The notes: generated from the letters alone by a model not told the origin. A DNA stretch of 64,000 nucleotides from Alloacidobacterium dinghuense (GCF_014274465.1 NZ_CP060394.1:6076001-6140000); one strand, 5' to 3'; counted from the stretch's first letter, positions 1-9,433 are shown. Made by a program: numbers and translations.

Positions 1-696
1 CGATACCCAATTCCTGAGAAATATTTTGCGGCGGGTGTAAGACGTTTCGGATTTCACGGTTTATCGTACGCATCGATCGTCCACGATCTCGGCAAGGATC
101 TCCCGTCCAAAGTCGTGATCGCTCATCTCGGCAACGGAGCCAGCCTTGCTGCGATTGCTGATGGCAAGTCGGTTGACACCAGCATGGGCCTCACGCCAAC
201 CGGTGGCATTCCGATGAGCACGCGGGCGGGCGATCTCGATCCCGGCGTTCCGCTCTTCCTCATTCGCAATCAGAAGCTGGATACGGACGCGCTAGAGACT
301 CTGCTGAATCACAATTCAGGCCTGAAGGCGCTCGGTGGAACGAATGACATGCGAGAGCTGCAAAAAGCCTCAGATAGCGGAGATAGCAAGGCTGCTCTCG
401 CCATTGAAATTTTCTGCCGATCGATCGCGAAGACCATCGCATCCTTCGCCGCCGTCCTTGGTGGCCTGGATCTTCTCGTCTTCGCCGGAGGAATCGGTGA
501 ACACAGTTCCACTGTGCGCGCCAGCGTTTGTGACCGCCTCGGATTCCTGGGAATCGCGCTCGACGCAGCACGCAACAACGCATCTTCAGCTGTGATTTCA
601 GCTGACTCCAGCAAAGTGCGCGTTCGCGTCATGTCAACCGAAGAAGAAAAACAGATTGCCCGCTATTGCCGCGTATTGCTCCAGGCGCATAGCTAG
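1..696 (+). CDS. ackA: Acetate kinase, 5'-truncated by the window edge
   Basis: This is the C-terminal 231 residues of an acetate/propionate kinase, which interconverts acetyl phosphate plus ADP with acetate plus ATP in the cytoplasm. The reading frame is open from base 1, so the start lies outside the window. Visible family motifs, in order, are RRFGFHG, the nucleotide-binding AHLGNGAS block, a DTSMGLTPTGG stretch, STRAGDLDPG, and the ATP-site FAGGIGEH near the C-terminus. In most family members the last motif reads GGIGEN, so the His is a small variation. The gene ends tail-to-tail with the minus-strand acyltransferase, with a 4-base overlap. Phosphotransacetylase or phosphoketolase partners, if present, would be upstream and out of view. 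Confidence 0.93.
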   Translation, partial: RYPIPEKYFAAGVRRFGFHGLSYASIVHDLGKDLPSKVVIAHLGNGASLAAIADGKSVDTSMGLTPTGGIPMSTRAGDLDPGVPLFLIRNQKLDTDALETLLNHNSGLKALGGTNDMRELQKASDSGDSKAALAIEIFCRSIAKTIASFAAVLGGLDLLVFAGGIGEHSSTVRASVCDRLGFLGIALDAARNNASSAVISADSSKVRVRVMSTEEEKQIARYCRVLLQAHS

Positions 697-1856
697 ATCT
701 TGATGAAGATCTTTTTTCTGTAGAGAATCAGCGCCGGAATAAAGCACACGGAAACGTAGCATAGAGAATAGAGCAACGACCCAAATGACGGGTCTGGAAC
801 ATGCGCAAAGATGTGCGAATAGATCACCTGACCCAGCGTATGGTGATTGCTGCCAACATGAACATCAGAGAGAAGCGCCGGCAGTAGTTCAGAGAACACA
901 TAGACCGCAATCGCATTCGATCCGAAAACAACCCACGGAAACGTCCAGCCACGCCTCCACTGCTTGATTTCAATGAGCCAGTAGCAAATCGACAAGCCAA
1001 GCAGCGACCATCCGGCAGCAAACAGAACGTAGGAACTCGTCCAGAGCTTCTTATTGATCGGGAACCAGTGACCCCAGATCTTTCCCAGGATCAGTCCGGC
1101 AATCGCGGCGGCGAACAGGCCAACGAACTTCGTGGAAGCGCTCTTCTTTGTGCGCAGCCAGATCGCCGTCAGCATGCCCAGCAGCGCCGTCCCGAGCGCA
1201 GGCAGGTTGCTCAGCAGTCCTTCCGGATCACGTGTCCCTTCATAGAGTCGGCCGGGAAAGATATGGCGGTCCAGATACGCAACCCAATTGGCATCCTTGT
1301 CGAGCAACGGAATATCGCGTGTCGGCAATCCATATCCCGGCACCGGCATCCAGCGCATGATGATCCAGTAACTCACGAGCGCAGCGACAAGAACGGTTAC
1401 CAGGGTCGCAACCTTGCTCTTTCCGCGGCTGTACAGATAAATAGCGCTGGCCACCAGCAGGCAGACAGCAAAGCGCTGAAGGACGCCATAGATCCGCAAT
1501 GTGGACAAATGGAAAAAAGGAAAGCCGTTTACGACGAGACCTAAAGCAAACAAAATGACGGAGCGTCGCACAGCATGCGAAAGCAGCGAAGCCTTCGATG
1601 CGCCTTTCGCAAGGCGCGATTCAAAGGAGAAAACCAGAGAAACACCGGCCACGAACAGGAAGGTGGGAAAGACCAGGTCGGTCGGTGTCCATCCGTTCCA
1701 AAGCGCATGTTTAAGAGGCCAGTAGGCGTACCGCTCATCGCCATTGTTGTTAACCAGAATCATGAACGCGATGGTGATACCGCGAAGCACATCGAGGGAA
1801 ATGAGCCGCGTCTGCACACCGGCAACGGAAGGACTTGTAACAGTAGTGGCCGTCAT
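693..1856 (-). CDS. Polytopic membrane acyltransferase, HGSNAT/NagX-like (COG4299, DUF5009 type)
   Basis: A 387-residue integral membrane protein with about ten hydrophobic segments. It carries the N-terminal signature of the heparan-alpha-glucosaminide N-acetyltransferase/NagX family: SLDVLRGITIAFMILVNN at the first helix, then GWTPTDLVFPTFLF at the second. Known relatives transfer acetyl groups from cytosolic acetyl-CoA to amino sugars across a membrane, or sit in GlcNAc-use clusters. The substrate here cannot be read from context, because its neighbours are acetate kinase and an antiporter. No clear Shine-Dalgarno sequence precedes the ATG. The family call is firm; the substrate is unknown. 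Confidence 0.85.
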   Translation of the reverse strand: MTATTVTSPSVAGVQTRLISLDVLRGITIAFMILVNNNGDERYAYWPLKHALWNGWTPTDLVFPTFLFVAGVSLVFSFESRLAKGASKASLLSHAVRRSVILFALGLVVNGFPFFHLSTLRIYGVLQRFAVCLLVASAIYLYSRGKSKVATLVTVLVAALVSYWIIMRWMPVPGYGLPTRDIPLLDKDANWVAYLDRHIFPGRLYEGTRDPEGLLSNLPALGTALLGMLTAIWLRTKKSASTKFVGLFAAAIAGLILGKIWGHWFPINKKLWTSSYVLFAAGWSLLGLSICYWLIEIKQWRRGWTFPWVVFGSNAIAVYVFSELLPALLSDVHVGSNHHTLGQVIYSHIFAHVPDPSFGSLLYSLCYVSVCFIPALILYRKKIFIKI

Positions 1857-1910
1857 AGTGGATATGACGGCTACTGTAACTCGTTAGAAGAAATTGCGAA
1901 AGTGGGGACC

Positions 1911-2069
1911 TTAGTTCAACCCGGACGCGCGGGGCCGCGGCTGACGGCGGTCAACCGCCTTGTTTCTTCCGCGAAAATTGAACTGCCTGGTATTCATCGA
2001 GCCCGTCGCCCATAAAGCCGCAATCACGCAGAGAAGAATCACACCGCCCACCACTCCAAGAATTGCCAT
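1911..2069 (-). CDS. Small single-helix membrane protein (52 aa), hypothetical
   Basis: A short ORF 64 bases downstream of the antiporter on the same strand. It has one hydrophobic helix (about residues 3-22, ILGVVGGVILLCVIAALW) followed by a strongly basic tail rich in Arg (RGRNKAVDRRQPRPR). I chose the ATG at 2069 because a purine-rich GGGCAGG lies about 5 bases upstream. A longer in-frame version would run back over the antiporter 3' end. The hydrophobic-then-basic layout looks like a real small membrane protein, possibly an accessory of the antiporter, but no family is recognised. Confidence 0.4.
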   Translation of the reverse strand: MAILGVVGGVILLCVIAALWATGSMNTRQFNFRGRNKAVDRRQPRPRASGLN

Positions 2070-2133
2070 AAACCTGCCCTTCTCTATGTTGGAAGGGATC
2101 AGGAGCAACATGGTTGCCGAAAGCCCCTTAGCC

Positions 2134-3744
2134 TCAAGCAGGTGGCGTTGTCGCAAATCGTTTATCCAACAGATCAATGTCCATAATGAGTTGCTGGTAG
2201 ACCACATCGTTGATCTGGCTTCTCGCCAGCAATTCACCAGCCGTGCGCCGTTCTATATCGCGCGCAGCGCGTGATATCTCGAGATAGCGGTGTGCCTGGG
2301 TAATCACCTCTTGTTTCGCCGTGTCCTGCGCATCTGTTAGGAGCGCGAGTCTGCGCTTGTAGTTCCTTTCCACAGCTTCGTAGACTTCCTTCTCGCGTGG
2401 CTTTTGCTCCTTTTCACGCTGCAGATATTCAAGCGCATTGTGAATCATCTTCTTCTGGGCAAATTGCTCTTCCGGATCTTCTTTTTCTCCCTGCGCGAGC
2501 CCCAGTTTGCGGATAACGAACGGGAACGAAAGCCCCTGGATGACAAGCGTTACCAGAATCACGCAGAAAGTGAAGAAGATGATGATATTGCGTGCCGGAA
2601 ATGGAGCGCCATTCCGCAGCGTTTCTGGTAGAGATACGGCAGCTGCCAGCGCGATGGCTCCACGCATGCCACCCCATCCGACAACGAAAGCATAGCGCCT
2701 GTCCACTGGACTCATCTTGATACCTGAGTGGATCTGTCGGAGCTTTTGCCCCACCCATGCTCCGGGAAGAACCCAGAGAAAACGCAGTGCAATCACAATC
2801 AGGCTCACAATCAGTCCGCCCGCAATCAATTGACCTATTCTCAAGCCTTCAATGCCCGCCAGCACAATGGAGATCTGCAGCCCAAGCAGTAGGAAGACGA
2901 CGCCATTGAGAACGAAGTCCACCGTATTCCATACCGCACGTGATTCGAGACGAGCGCCAAGGGAAAGCAGTTGGGCTCTCCGGTGGCCAAGGTACAAGCC
3001 ACAGGCAACGGTCGCCATTACGCCCGAAGTGTGCAACCGTTCCGCCAACAGGTAGACGATGTAAGGCGTCATCAGCGTCATCGTCAGCTCAATTTGTGTT
3101 GCCTCGATACGCAGAATCAGCCGCGAGTGAACCCACGCAATCGCGAGCCCGATCAACAATCCGCCAATTGAGAGATAGAGCAACTCGCCTACAGCCGCAC
3201 GAAATGAAGGTCCGTGACCATTCAGAATGATGTTCACCGTAAAGCTAAGAGCAAGCAGGCCACTGGCATCGTTGATAAGGCTCTCGGCTTCTAGAATGTG
3301 CACGATGCGCTGCGGCAGGCCAAGCTTCTGGGCAATGCTGCTCGCAGCAAGCGCGTCTGTCGTGGAAACAACAGCGCCCAGCACCAGGCCTGCCTGCAAC
3401 GTAAGTTGCCGGAACAGCAAGTGAGTAACAACTCCAACGCCGATCACCGTAAATGCCACCAGCCCGAATGCAAGCGACAGGATGATGAAGCTGTTCTCCC
3501 TGAAATCGCGCCAGGAGGAGTTGTGCGCAGCCGCAAAGACCAGAGGCGGCAGGACCACCAGGAAAACAAAATCAGGCCGCAGAGCGATATCCGGCACCGG
3601 GGGCAGGAAGCTAAGCACAAATCCGCCCAGCACAAACACTATCGGATATGGCTGCCCGATTCGTCGCGCCAGTACAGCCAGGCCGACCACAAAGAGCAGC
3701 AACAGCAGCATCAACAGTTCGAGGTGATGGATGTTAACCGTCAT
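2134..3744 (-). CDS. Na+/H+ antiporter, CPA1 (NhaP/NHE-like) family
   Basis: A 536-residue monovalent cation/proton antiporter. The first ~400 residues form about 12 transmembrane helices. The ion-binding elements typical of the CPA1 fold are visible: STTDALAASS (about residue 127) in the discontinuous helix and ESLINDASG (about 154), equivalent to the Asn-Asp pair of electroneutral exchangers. A WGGMRGAIALA segment matches a conserved later helix. The last ~120 residues are hydrophilic and charged (KEDPEEQ..., EREKEQKPREKE), predicted to be a cytosolic helical regulatory tail. Its role would be pH and Na+ homeostasis. It lies 52 bases upstream of the next gene on its far side and is followed by a small basic membrane peptide. 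Confidence 0.9.
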   Translation of the reverse strand: MTVNIHHLELLMLLLLLFVVGLAVLARRIGQPYPIVFVLGGFVLSFLPPVPDIALRPDFVFLVVLPPLVFAAAHNSSWRDFRENSFIILSLAFGLVAFTVIGVGVVTHLLFRQLTLQAGLVLGAVVSTTDALAASSIAQKLGLPQRIVHILEAESLINDASGLLALSFTVNIILNGHGPSFRAAVGELLYLSIGGLLIGLAIAWVHSRLILRIEATQIELTMTLMTPYIVYLLAERLHTSGVMATVACGLYLGHRRAQLLSLGARLESRAVWNTVDFVLNGVVFLLLGLQISIVLAGIEGLRIGQLIAGGLIVSLIVIALRFLWVLPGAWVGQKLRQIHSGIKMSPVDRRYAFVVGWGGMRGAIALAAAVSLPETLRNGAPFPARNIIIFFTFCVILVTLVIQGLSFPFVIRKLGLAQGEKEDPEEQFAQKKMIHNALEYLQREKEQKPREKEVYEAVERNYKRRLALLTDAQDTAKQEVITQAHRYLEISRAARDIERRTAGELLARSQINDVVYQQLIMDIDLLDKRFATTPPA

Positions 3745-3796
3745 TGAGACTCAAACTATCAAATCCGTCTTCAGATAGCTGCACGCTTGCAGCGAT

Positions 3797-6364
3797 CTAC
3801 TTGAGCATCGCGCGCAAAGTATTCTCCAGCTGGGACGTAATTTCATCTGCTTGTAAACCCTTATCGATTTGCATCGATCGCCCCACACGAATTGATAACT
3901 TGCCTGAGCGGAACCATCGCTTTCTGCTCTGCTTCAATTCGCCAAGACCAAGCAGCGCCACGGGCACAACTTCAGCATCGGATTCTTGTACCAGCAACCC
4001 GATGCCCGGTCGAAAATGAGCCAGAAGCCCGCCGGAACGATGTCCCTCCGGAAAAATCATAATGTTATATCCGCGATCGAGAGCCTTGCCCATGTGAGCA
4101 AAGCTATCGCGAAATCCGATGCTGCTTGGAAGCGGGAACACATTAAACAGCCCAGTGATTAGCCAATAAGCGACTGGAAAGAGTCCATTCAAGAACCATG
4201 ATCCCTGCCCGCGAGCATGGCGAAAATCATCCAGTATCTCAGCCGCCATAGCAACCGCGACGCGCCGGCGCACTTTGCCCGGCAGAGCATACAACACCAG
4301 CGCCGCATCATACGCAGTGATGTGATTGGCGATGATAAGAAATGGCGCATCCGGCCATGTCATATTCGGAAGCCGCTCAACCTTAGGGCTGGCAAGAAAC
4401 CAGACCAGAGGCCGCAAGGCGCATTCCAGGAAAACAATACGCGCGGCCCTCATGGGCAATGACCACGGCCAACGTGGATAAACCGCTCGCTCACACGTCG
4501 TATTACTCTCACTGGCGACAGCAGGTGATGTGACACCTGGCTCCATCTCGGCCGCAGCACCTCTCAATCCCAGGCTCCGTCGCAAATCGCCAAGCGTCTC
4601 TATGCGCGCCATGGTTGCATCGTCAAGTGCGACTCCCATGCGACGTTCCAGCTCACCCTGCAGTTGCACCCGGCCCAGGCTATCGAGATGCAGGTCTTCA
4701 TCAAGACGGGCCTCGTCGCCAGCCGTTGCGGTAGGCAAGCGCGCTATATTCGAAATCAAGTCAGCGAGCGCATCGTGATTTGTATCGGTAGAAGTTACAG
4801 TTGACGCAAAGGCATGCGCTGCTGCCCATTCCGCTACTTTGCCCCGCTGAATCTTGCCGGTTGAAGTCCGTGGAAAATCCAACTCAGGCCAAATCCGCCA
4901 GTAGCGAATCCGCTGGTATTCCGAAAGTCCCGCGCTTGCGTGCCGGACTGCCTTTGCCGCTTCCTCCTCCGATCCCCGAAAAAGCAACACCGTCATCGCT
5001 TCATTGCCGCTCGGAGTTTCCAGCGGCACGACAACCGAGGCACGCACCCCATCCTGCTTGTCAAGAACAGCCTCAACATCTTCCGGATGAATATTCAAGC
5101 CCGAAGAAGTAACGATGACCTGACTCCTTCGACCGAGAAACTGAAGCTGTCCCTGTGCGTCGCTGCGAGCGAGATCGCCTGTTGCCAGCCAGTCGTCAGG
5201 GGCTTGCTGCATCTTTCCACGCTGCCATGTCGAGGTAGAAATCATATCGCCGCGGACAAGAATCTCGCCGTCATCGCTGATCCGGACCTCGCGCCCCGGT
5301 AGCGGCTTGCCGATTGTTCCCTTGCCGATCTTGAACGGATGATTCAGCGTTACGAGAGCAGTCGTTTCCGTCATGCCATACCCTTGAATCAGCGCAAATC
5401 CAATCGTGCTCCAGAAACTTTCAAGATCAGCAGGCAGCGAAGCGCCACCACACACAAAGGCCCAGAACTTCAACCCCAGAAGTCTGTGGACCTTGCGGAA
5501 GCGCCACCATCTGCTCCAGACCGATTCACCCTGCGCCTTCTGTATCTGTGTTTTTAGCTCTGGATCATCCGCCAACAAGTGCGATCGCAATAGATCCAAT
5601 ACGCGCGGTACTGCCACGAGAACCGAGATTCGTTCGCTCCGCGTGAGGTCGATCAACCGTTGCGCCTGCAAACGCGATTCGAAATGAACTTCAGCCCCAA
5701 GCAGCACCGGAAGCCACAGCCCCATAAACTGCCCGAAGACATGGCTGAGGGGGAGCGTATGCAGAAATCTCAATGGATGAAAGAGCCGTTCATAGCGCAG
5801 GTACTTCTGCATCTCCCGTTCAATCGGAGCAACGCTGGCCAGCACGTTTCGGTGGGTATGAACGACGCCTTTCGGTTCCATGGTTGTACCGGATGTGAAG
5901 ATGACCTGCAGCGGCGTATCCAGACTCAGCGAGCCTTCGCTCGCCTTCCCATCTGGTTCCGGTGGCAGCGCACTCTTAATTTCATCGAGCACAATCTTGG
6001 GGACGATCTCCGACAAAGAGCCGACCAACGGTTGATCCCCGACAATGAGTTTTGGAGAAGTCTCAGCGACGACTCGCCTGGCGAAGTCAATCCCGCCGCC
6101 TGCATCCAGCGGTACAACTAAAACGCCTCGCAGAACACAACCGAAGAACACGCCTATCCACTCCGCGCTGTTCTGCCCCCAAAGCAACACGCGCTCTCCC
6201 ATATGGACATCACGCCGCTGCAACTCCGTCGCAAATCGTTCGGCAAGCGAAGCAATGTCTGCATAGCTTGCACGCAACCGGCGATTGCCACGATACGTAA
6301 CAATCGCAGTAGCATTTCCTAGTCGGCGAAAATCATCGACGAGTGTGGCGAGGTGCGGGCGCAT
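3797..6364 (-). CDS. Three-domain fusion: AMP-forming acyl-CoA/acyl-ACP ligase, acyl carrier domain, 1-acyl-glycerol-phosphate acyltransferase (PlsC)
   Basis: An 855-residue protein combining three activities. Residues ~1-515 are an adenylate-forming ligase, with the P-loop FTSGTTMEPKG, GYGMTETTA, the ATP-binding GDLARSD and the catalytic-lysine region PRTSTGKIQRGK. Next is a short carrier domain with the phosphopantetheine-site pattern LDSLGRVQL. The C-terminal ~230 residues are a PlsC-type acyltransferase with the H-x4-D motif (NHITAYD) and FPEGHRSGG. Together they could activate a fatty acid, hold it on the internal carrier and transfer it to a lysophospholipid, as Aas does with separate ACP. 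The start at 6364 is preferred: GGAG lies 5 bases upstream and the upstream ribonuclease stops 1 base away. A start at 6415 would overlap that gene. Confidence 0.88.
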   Translation of the reverse strand: MRPHLATLVDDFRRLGNATAIVTYRGNRRLRASYADIASLAERFATELQRRDVHMGERVLLWGQNSAEWIGVFFGCVLRGVLVVPLDAGGGIDFARRVVAETSPKLIVGDQPLVGSLSEIVPKIVLDEIKSALPPEPDGKASEGSLSLDTPLQVIFTSGTTMEPKGVVHTHRNVLASVAPIEREMQKYLRYERLFHPLRFLHTLPLSHVFGQFMGLWLPVLLGAEVHFESRLQAQRLIDLTRSERISVLVAVPRVLDLLRSHLLADDPELKTQIQKAQGESVWSRWWRFRKVHRLLGLKFWAFVCGGASLPADLESFWSTIGFALIQGYGMTETTALVTLNHPFKIGKGTIGKPLPGREVRISDDGEILVRGDMISTSTWQRGKMQQAPDDWLATGDLARSDAQGQLQFLGRRSQVIVTSSGLNIHPEDVEAVLDKQDGVRASVVVPLETPSGNEAMTVLLFRGSEEEAAKAVRHASAGLSEYQRIRYWRIWPELDFPRTSTGKIQRGKVAEWAAAHAFASTVTSTDTNHDALADLISNIARLPTATAGDEARLDEDLHLDSLGRVQLQGELERRMGVALDDATMARIETLGDLRRSLGLRGAAAEMEPGVTSPAVASESNTTCERAVYPRWPWSLPMRAARIVFLECALRPLVWFLASPKVERLPNMTWPDAPFLIIANHITAYDAALVLYALPGKVRRRVAVAMAAEILDDFRHARGQGSWFLNGLFPVAYWLITGLFNVFPLPSSIGFRDSFAHMGKALDRGYNIMIFPEGHRSGGLLAHFRPGIGLLVQESDAEVVPVALLGLGELKQSRKRWFRSGKLSIRVGRSMQIDKGLQADEITSQLENTLRAMLK

Positions 6365-6365
6365 G

Positions 6366-7829
6366 CTAGCTCCGAGCGAAGTCGATGTATCCCCGTTCGG
6401 GATCGGTATGTACAAGTGTTACATTCAGCTTGTCACCGACATCCACGCCCTTCTGCCCCCGAACCAGCATGCCTTCTACGTGCGGATGGGTAGTTCTCAC
6501 GAAAGAGCCGTGCTCGTTGACACCTGTAACGATTGCTGTAAATGATTGCCCGATGCGGCTTCGCATCACAACCGCAGCAATGCGCTTTCCCATCTCACGC
6601 TCCACTTTGCGCGCGGCATCTTCCTGTTTTGTACATTGCTGCGCGATCGCAGCAAGCTCGTCATCGGAATAGGGTGAGCGCCGCTTCGCGAGCATCGCCT
6701 TGATCAGGCGTTGCGTTACCAGATCCGCATAGCGACGGTTCGGTGCCGTTGAATGCGTGTAATCCTGAACAGCGAGTCCGAAGTGTCCCGGCGCAGTTTC
6801 GCCAACCCGCTCCAGCACATATTCACCCGAGCCGAGCAGCTTCACCACCGTCAGCGACAAATCCGGAAAGTGATCTGGATCAACGGCACGGCGGTCGCAA
6901 AGGAAATCCTGCAGAGCCTTGGAGTCAGGCTCGCCCGGGAGCTTCGTACCGAATTGCGCAGCCACCTCCACAATGCGGTCCCAGCGCTTCGGCGTCTTCA
7001 CCACGCGTCGAATCGAAGAGAACCCTGCCCGCTCAAGGCTCCGGGCGACCACTTCATTGGCCGCAATCATGAAGTCTTCAATCAGATCGTTGGCCGGCGT
7101 CTTCTGTTGTGTCTCAATATCGACAGGCTTTCCGTCCGTCATCAACGGATGGGTTTCTATCGTTTGAAGATTGAGCGCTCCGCGGCGATAGCGTTCCTTC
7201 CGTAGCACCTGGGCAACGCGATTCTGCAGCAAGAGCTGTTTCTGCAGTTCACTTGAACTCGCCACTTTCGGCGGGGCGTTGCTGCCGGAATTCAGCCAGG
7301 CTCCAACCGATGGATAAGCAAGCTGCGCATGATTTCTTACGGAAGCCCGATAGATATTGTGTTCGCCAACGCAGCCTTCGCCATCCACGGAAAATTCGTA
7401 CACAACCCCCAATCGCTCCTGGTCTTCAAGAAGGGAAGTGAGACCGGTCGAAAGCTCATCCGGCAGCATGGAAAAGTTATGCACGCCGGTGTAGACAGTC
7501 GTTGTCTGGTCAGAGGCATGCTTATCGATGGCCGAACCTGCCGGTACAAATGCATCCACATCCGCAATCGCAATCTGGATGCGAACAGGCCCATCTTCCG
7601 CCTCTTGCGCGAACTCAATCTGATCGAGATCTCGCGAAGTATCGTTATCAATCGATGACCACAGCAACTGACGGAGATCCCGCGCAGCTTGCGGATGGTG
7701 ATCTGGCGCGTGTGACTCCAGTGACTGAAGCTCCTTTCGAACCGCAGCGGAAAAATCTGGATGAAAACCGTGCTCCAGCATGGACTGGCGCGCCAAAGCC
7801 TGCAAGTTGACCTGATGGTTATCGTTCAT
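6366..7829 (-). CDS. RNB-domain 3'-5' exoribonuclease (RNase II/R family, short form)
   Basis: A 487-residue processive exoribonuclease of the RNase II/R family. The Mg-binding acidic block is at about residues 60-73 (IDNDTSRDLDQIEF). Downstream are the conserved IEDFMIAANEVVA segment and the APNRRYADLVTQR motif. The C-terminal ~70 residues (FTAIVTGVNEHGSFVR ...) form an S1-like OB fold. RNase R is usually near 750-800 residues, so this form lacks the N-terminal cold-shock domains. The stop is one base from the start of the acyltransferase fusion, so the two are probably cotranscribed. It is transcribed divergently from the FNT channel across 97 bases. Confidence 0.87.
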   Translation of the reverse strand: MNDNHQVNLQALARQSMLEHGFHPDFSAAVRKELQSLESHAPDHHPQAARDLRQLLWSSIDNDTSRDLDQIEFAQEAEDGPVRIQIAIADVDAFVPAGSAIDKHASDQTTTVYTGVHNFSMLPDELSTGLTSLLEDQERLGVVYEFSVDGEGCVGEHNIYRASVRNHAQLAYPSVGAWLNSGSNAPPKVASSSELQKQLLLQNRVAQVLRKERYRRGALNLQTIETHPLMTDGKPVDIETQQKTPANDLIEDFMIAANEVVARSLERAGFSSIRRVVKTPKRWDRIVEVAAQFGTKLPGEPDSKALQDFLCDRRAVDPDHFPDLSLTVVKLLGSGEYVLERVGETAPGHFGLAVQDYTHSTAPNRRYADLVTQRLIKAMLAKRRSPYSDDELAAIAQQCTKQEDAARKVEREMGKRIAAVVMRSRIGQSFTAIVTGVNEHGSFVRTTHPHVEGMLVRGQKGVDVGDKLNVTLVHTDPERGYIDFARS

Positions 7830-7926
7830 GAACTCCAGTCCAAGGTACAGACATCAGATGCGTTTTCGCAAAACTAGGGTGGGACTGCTGGCATCGTCTT
7901 GTCCAGGTTCGGCTTCCAACTAAGTC

Positions 7927-8748
7927 ATGCCGTTGCCCAAGATCAAACTGCACGTGGCATCCGATGACGCCTCCGCCTCCGTGCAACGTGATCTGGATCG
8001 CCCCACCGCGTCCGAAATCTATCAGCAGGTCGCCAAGAACGCGAAACGCGAACTCTCGCGGACCAATCTCGCCCTGGCAGTTTCAGGAATCGTCGGAGGG
8101 CTCACAATGGGGCTAACGGGTCTCAGCGTCGCTCTCGTAAGGGCGCAGCTTGGCGCCGGCTCCGTCGCTCAATTCATAGCCACCTGCTTCTATCCGATGG
8201 GATTTATGGCCGTCATCTTAGGACGTGGTCAGCTCTTCACGGAAAACACATTGTATCCGGTCGCGCTCATGCTCACCGAGCGCCGCCACTTCTGGAGCAC
8301 CATGCGGTTGTGGAGCGTTGTATTTTCCGCGAACGTAATTGGCGCGCTGCTATTTGCCATGTTGGCTGTGCGAACGGGCGCATTGCGAAGTGAATACGCT
8401 GACGCTCTGGCGCAACTTGGCGTCGAAGCCGCGCGTTATCCGGCAAGCCACATTTTCTGGAGCGGCGTTGTCGGTGGATGGATCATCGCCATGGTTGCGT
8501 GGCTTGTTAGCGGCAGCCACTCCATTACAGGTTCGGTCATGCTCATCTGGACCCTTACTTTTGTCGTGGGTCTCGGACATTTCGCACACTGCATCGCCGC
8601 CAGCGGCGAGATTCTTGCAGCAGTGCTGCATGGGCAGCTAAACGCGTCGCGCTACTTCCTCTGGCTTGGCCCAGCCGTGCTCGGCAACATCACAGGAGGC
8701 GTGCTGCTCGTGACTCTGCTTGAGTACGGCCAGGTCAACCTGGAGTAA
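7927..8748 (+). CDS. Formate/nitrite transporter (FNT) family channel
   Basis: A 273-residue member of the pentameric FNT channel family. About 45 hydrophilic residues precede six transmembrane helices. Conserved features are GGLTMGLTGLSVAL in the first re-entrant helix, GRGQLFTENTLYPV, and GHFAHCIAASGE in the fifth helix, where the central His gates the pore. Family members move formate, nitrite, hydrosulfide or acetate-like anions. No formate enzyme is adjacent, so the anion cannot be named. No good Shine-Dalgarno sequence precedes the ATG. A 21-codon ORF (7858-7923) ends three bases before it and could couple translation, but this is weak. Confidence 0.88.
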   Translation: MPLPKIKLHVASDDASASVQRDLDRPTASEIYQQVAKNAKRELSRTNLALAVSGIVGGLTMGLTGLSVALVRAQLGAGSVAQFIATCFYPMGFMAVILGRGQLFTENTLYPVALMLTERRHFWSTMRLWSVVFSANVIGALLFAMLAVRTGALRSEYADALAQLGVEAARYPASHIFWSGVVGGWIIAMVAWLVSGSHSITGSVMLIWTLTFVVGLGHFAHCIAASGEILAAVLHGQLNASRYFLWLGPAVLGNITGGVLLVTLLEYGQVNLE

Positions 8749-8752
8749 GGAA

Positions 8753-9433
8753 TTACGCCGTCTTTCCCTGGCGTTCTTTCAGTTCACGCAGCAGACCTTC
8801 AATCTGCTCCTCACGTTCCAGCGCAGCCAGGCGGTCTTCGAGCGTGTCGCCGCCAAGCAGTTCATTGTTGGCCGCATTCTCTGATTCCGCACCCGCTACA
8901 CGAAGTCGCATGCGGTCGATCCCGGTGGCATTGCCACGGCCATTTTGCCCTTCGACTATCTTCTGCCGCACCTGATTTGCCCTGTTGACGACACGAGCAC
9001 GCCGATGCTGCGCAATCAGCATTTCGCATCGGCTGCGCGTCTCCGTCAGCTTCTGCTCCAGCTTTCGCAACGCAGTGCGCAGAGAATCGGCTTCGGTCGA
9101 TTGATCTTCAATCTGTTGAGCGAAGCCGTGAGCCATCTGTTCATGACTCAAGGCGCGTTCAAGAGCCGCGCGGGCAAGGTCGTCCTTGCTCTTGCTCACC
9201 GCCAGTTCGGCTTTCTTGTGCCACTCCTCGGCAGATTCGTCATGCTCTTTCTTCTTCTTTTCCAGCAGATGTTGGTCGGCAATAGCAATTGCCACCTGAG
9301 TCTTCACCTGAAGCAGCTGGTTCTCCATATCGAGCACGAGTTGCTTCAACATCTTCTCCGGATCTTCCGCTTTATCGATCAGGTCATTTACATTCGCGCG
9401 CAGCAAAGCTGAAACGCGTTCCAGGAGTGCCAT
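8753..9433 (-). CDS. pspA: PspA/IM30 family membrane-stress protein
   Basis: A 226-residue, almost wholly helical protein of the PspA/IM30 (ESCRT-III-like) family, which coats and stabilises damaged inner membrane. The N-terminus (ALLERVSALLRANVNDLIDKAEDPE) is the amphipathic helix and helix-1 signature including the family's EDPEKMLKQ. Long coiled-coil helices follow, and the C-terminal EREEQIEGLLRELKER helix is typical. A strong Shine-Dalgarno AAGGAGGA stands 6-7 bases before the ATG. It is the last gene of the XRE-NfeD-flotillin-PspA series and is separated from flotillin by a large hairpin that may tune its level. Confidence 0.93.
   Translation of the reverse strand: MALLERVSALLRANVNDLIDKAEDPEKMLKQLVLDMENQLLQVKTQVAIAIADQHLLEKKKKEHDESAEEWHKKAELAVSKSKDDLARAALERALSHEQMAHGFAQQIEDQSTEADSLRTALRKLEQKLTETRSRCEMLIAQHRRARVVNRANQVRQKIVEGQNGRGNATGIDRMRLRVAGAESENAANNELLGGDTLEDRLAALEREEQIEGLLRELKERQGKTA

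Noticed and set aside
7858-7923. 21-codon ORF just before the FNT channel as a leader peptide
   Set aside because: No run of one amino acid, no terminator behind it, and no ribosome-binding site. Translational coupling cannot be excluded.
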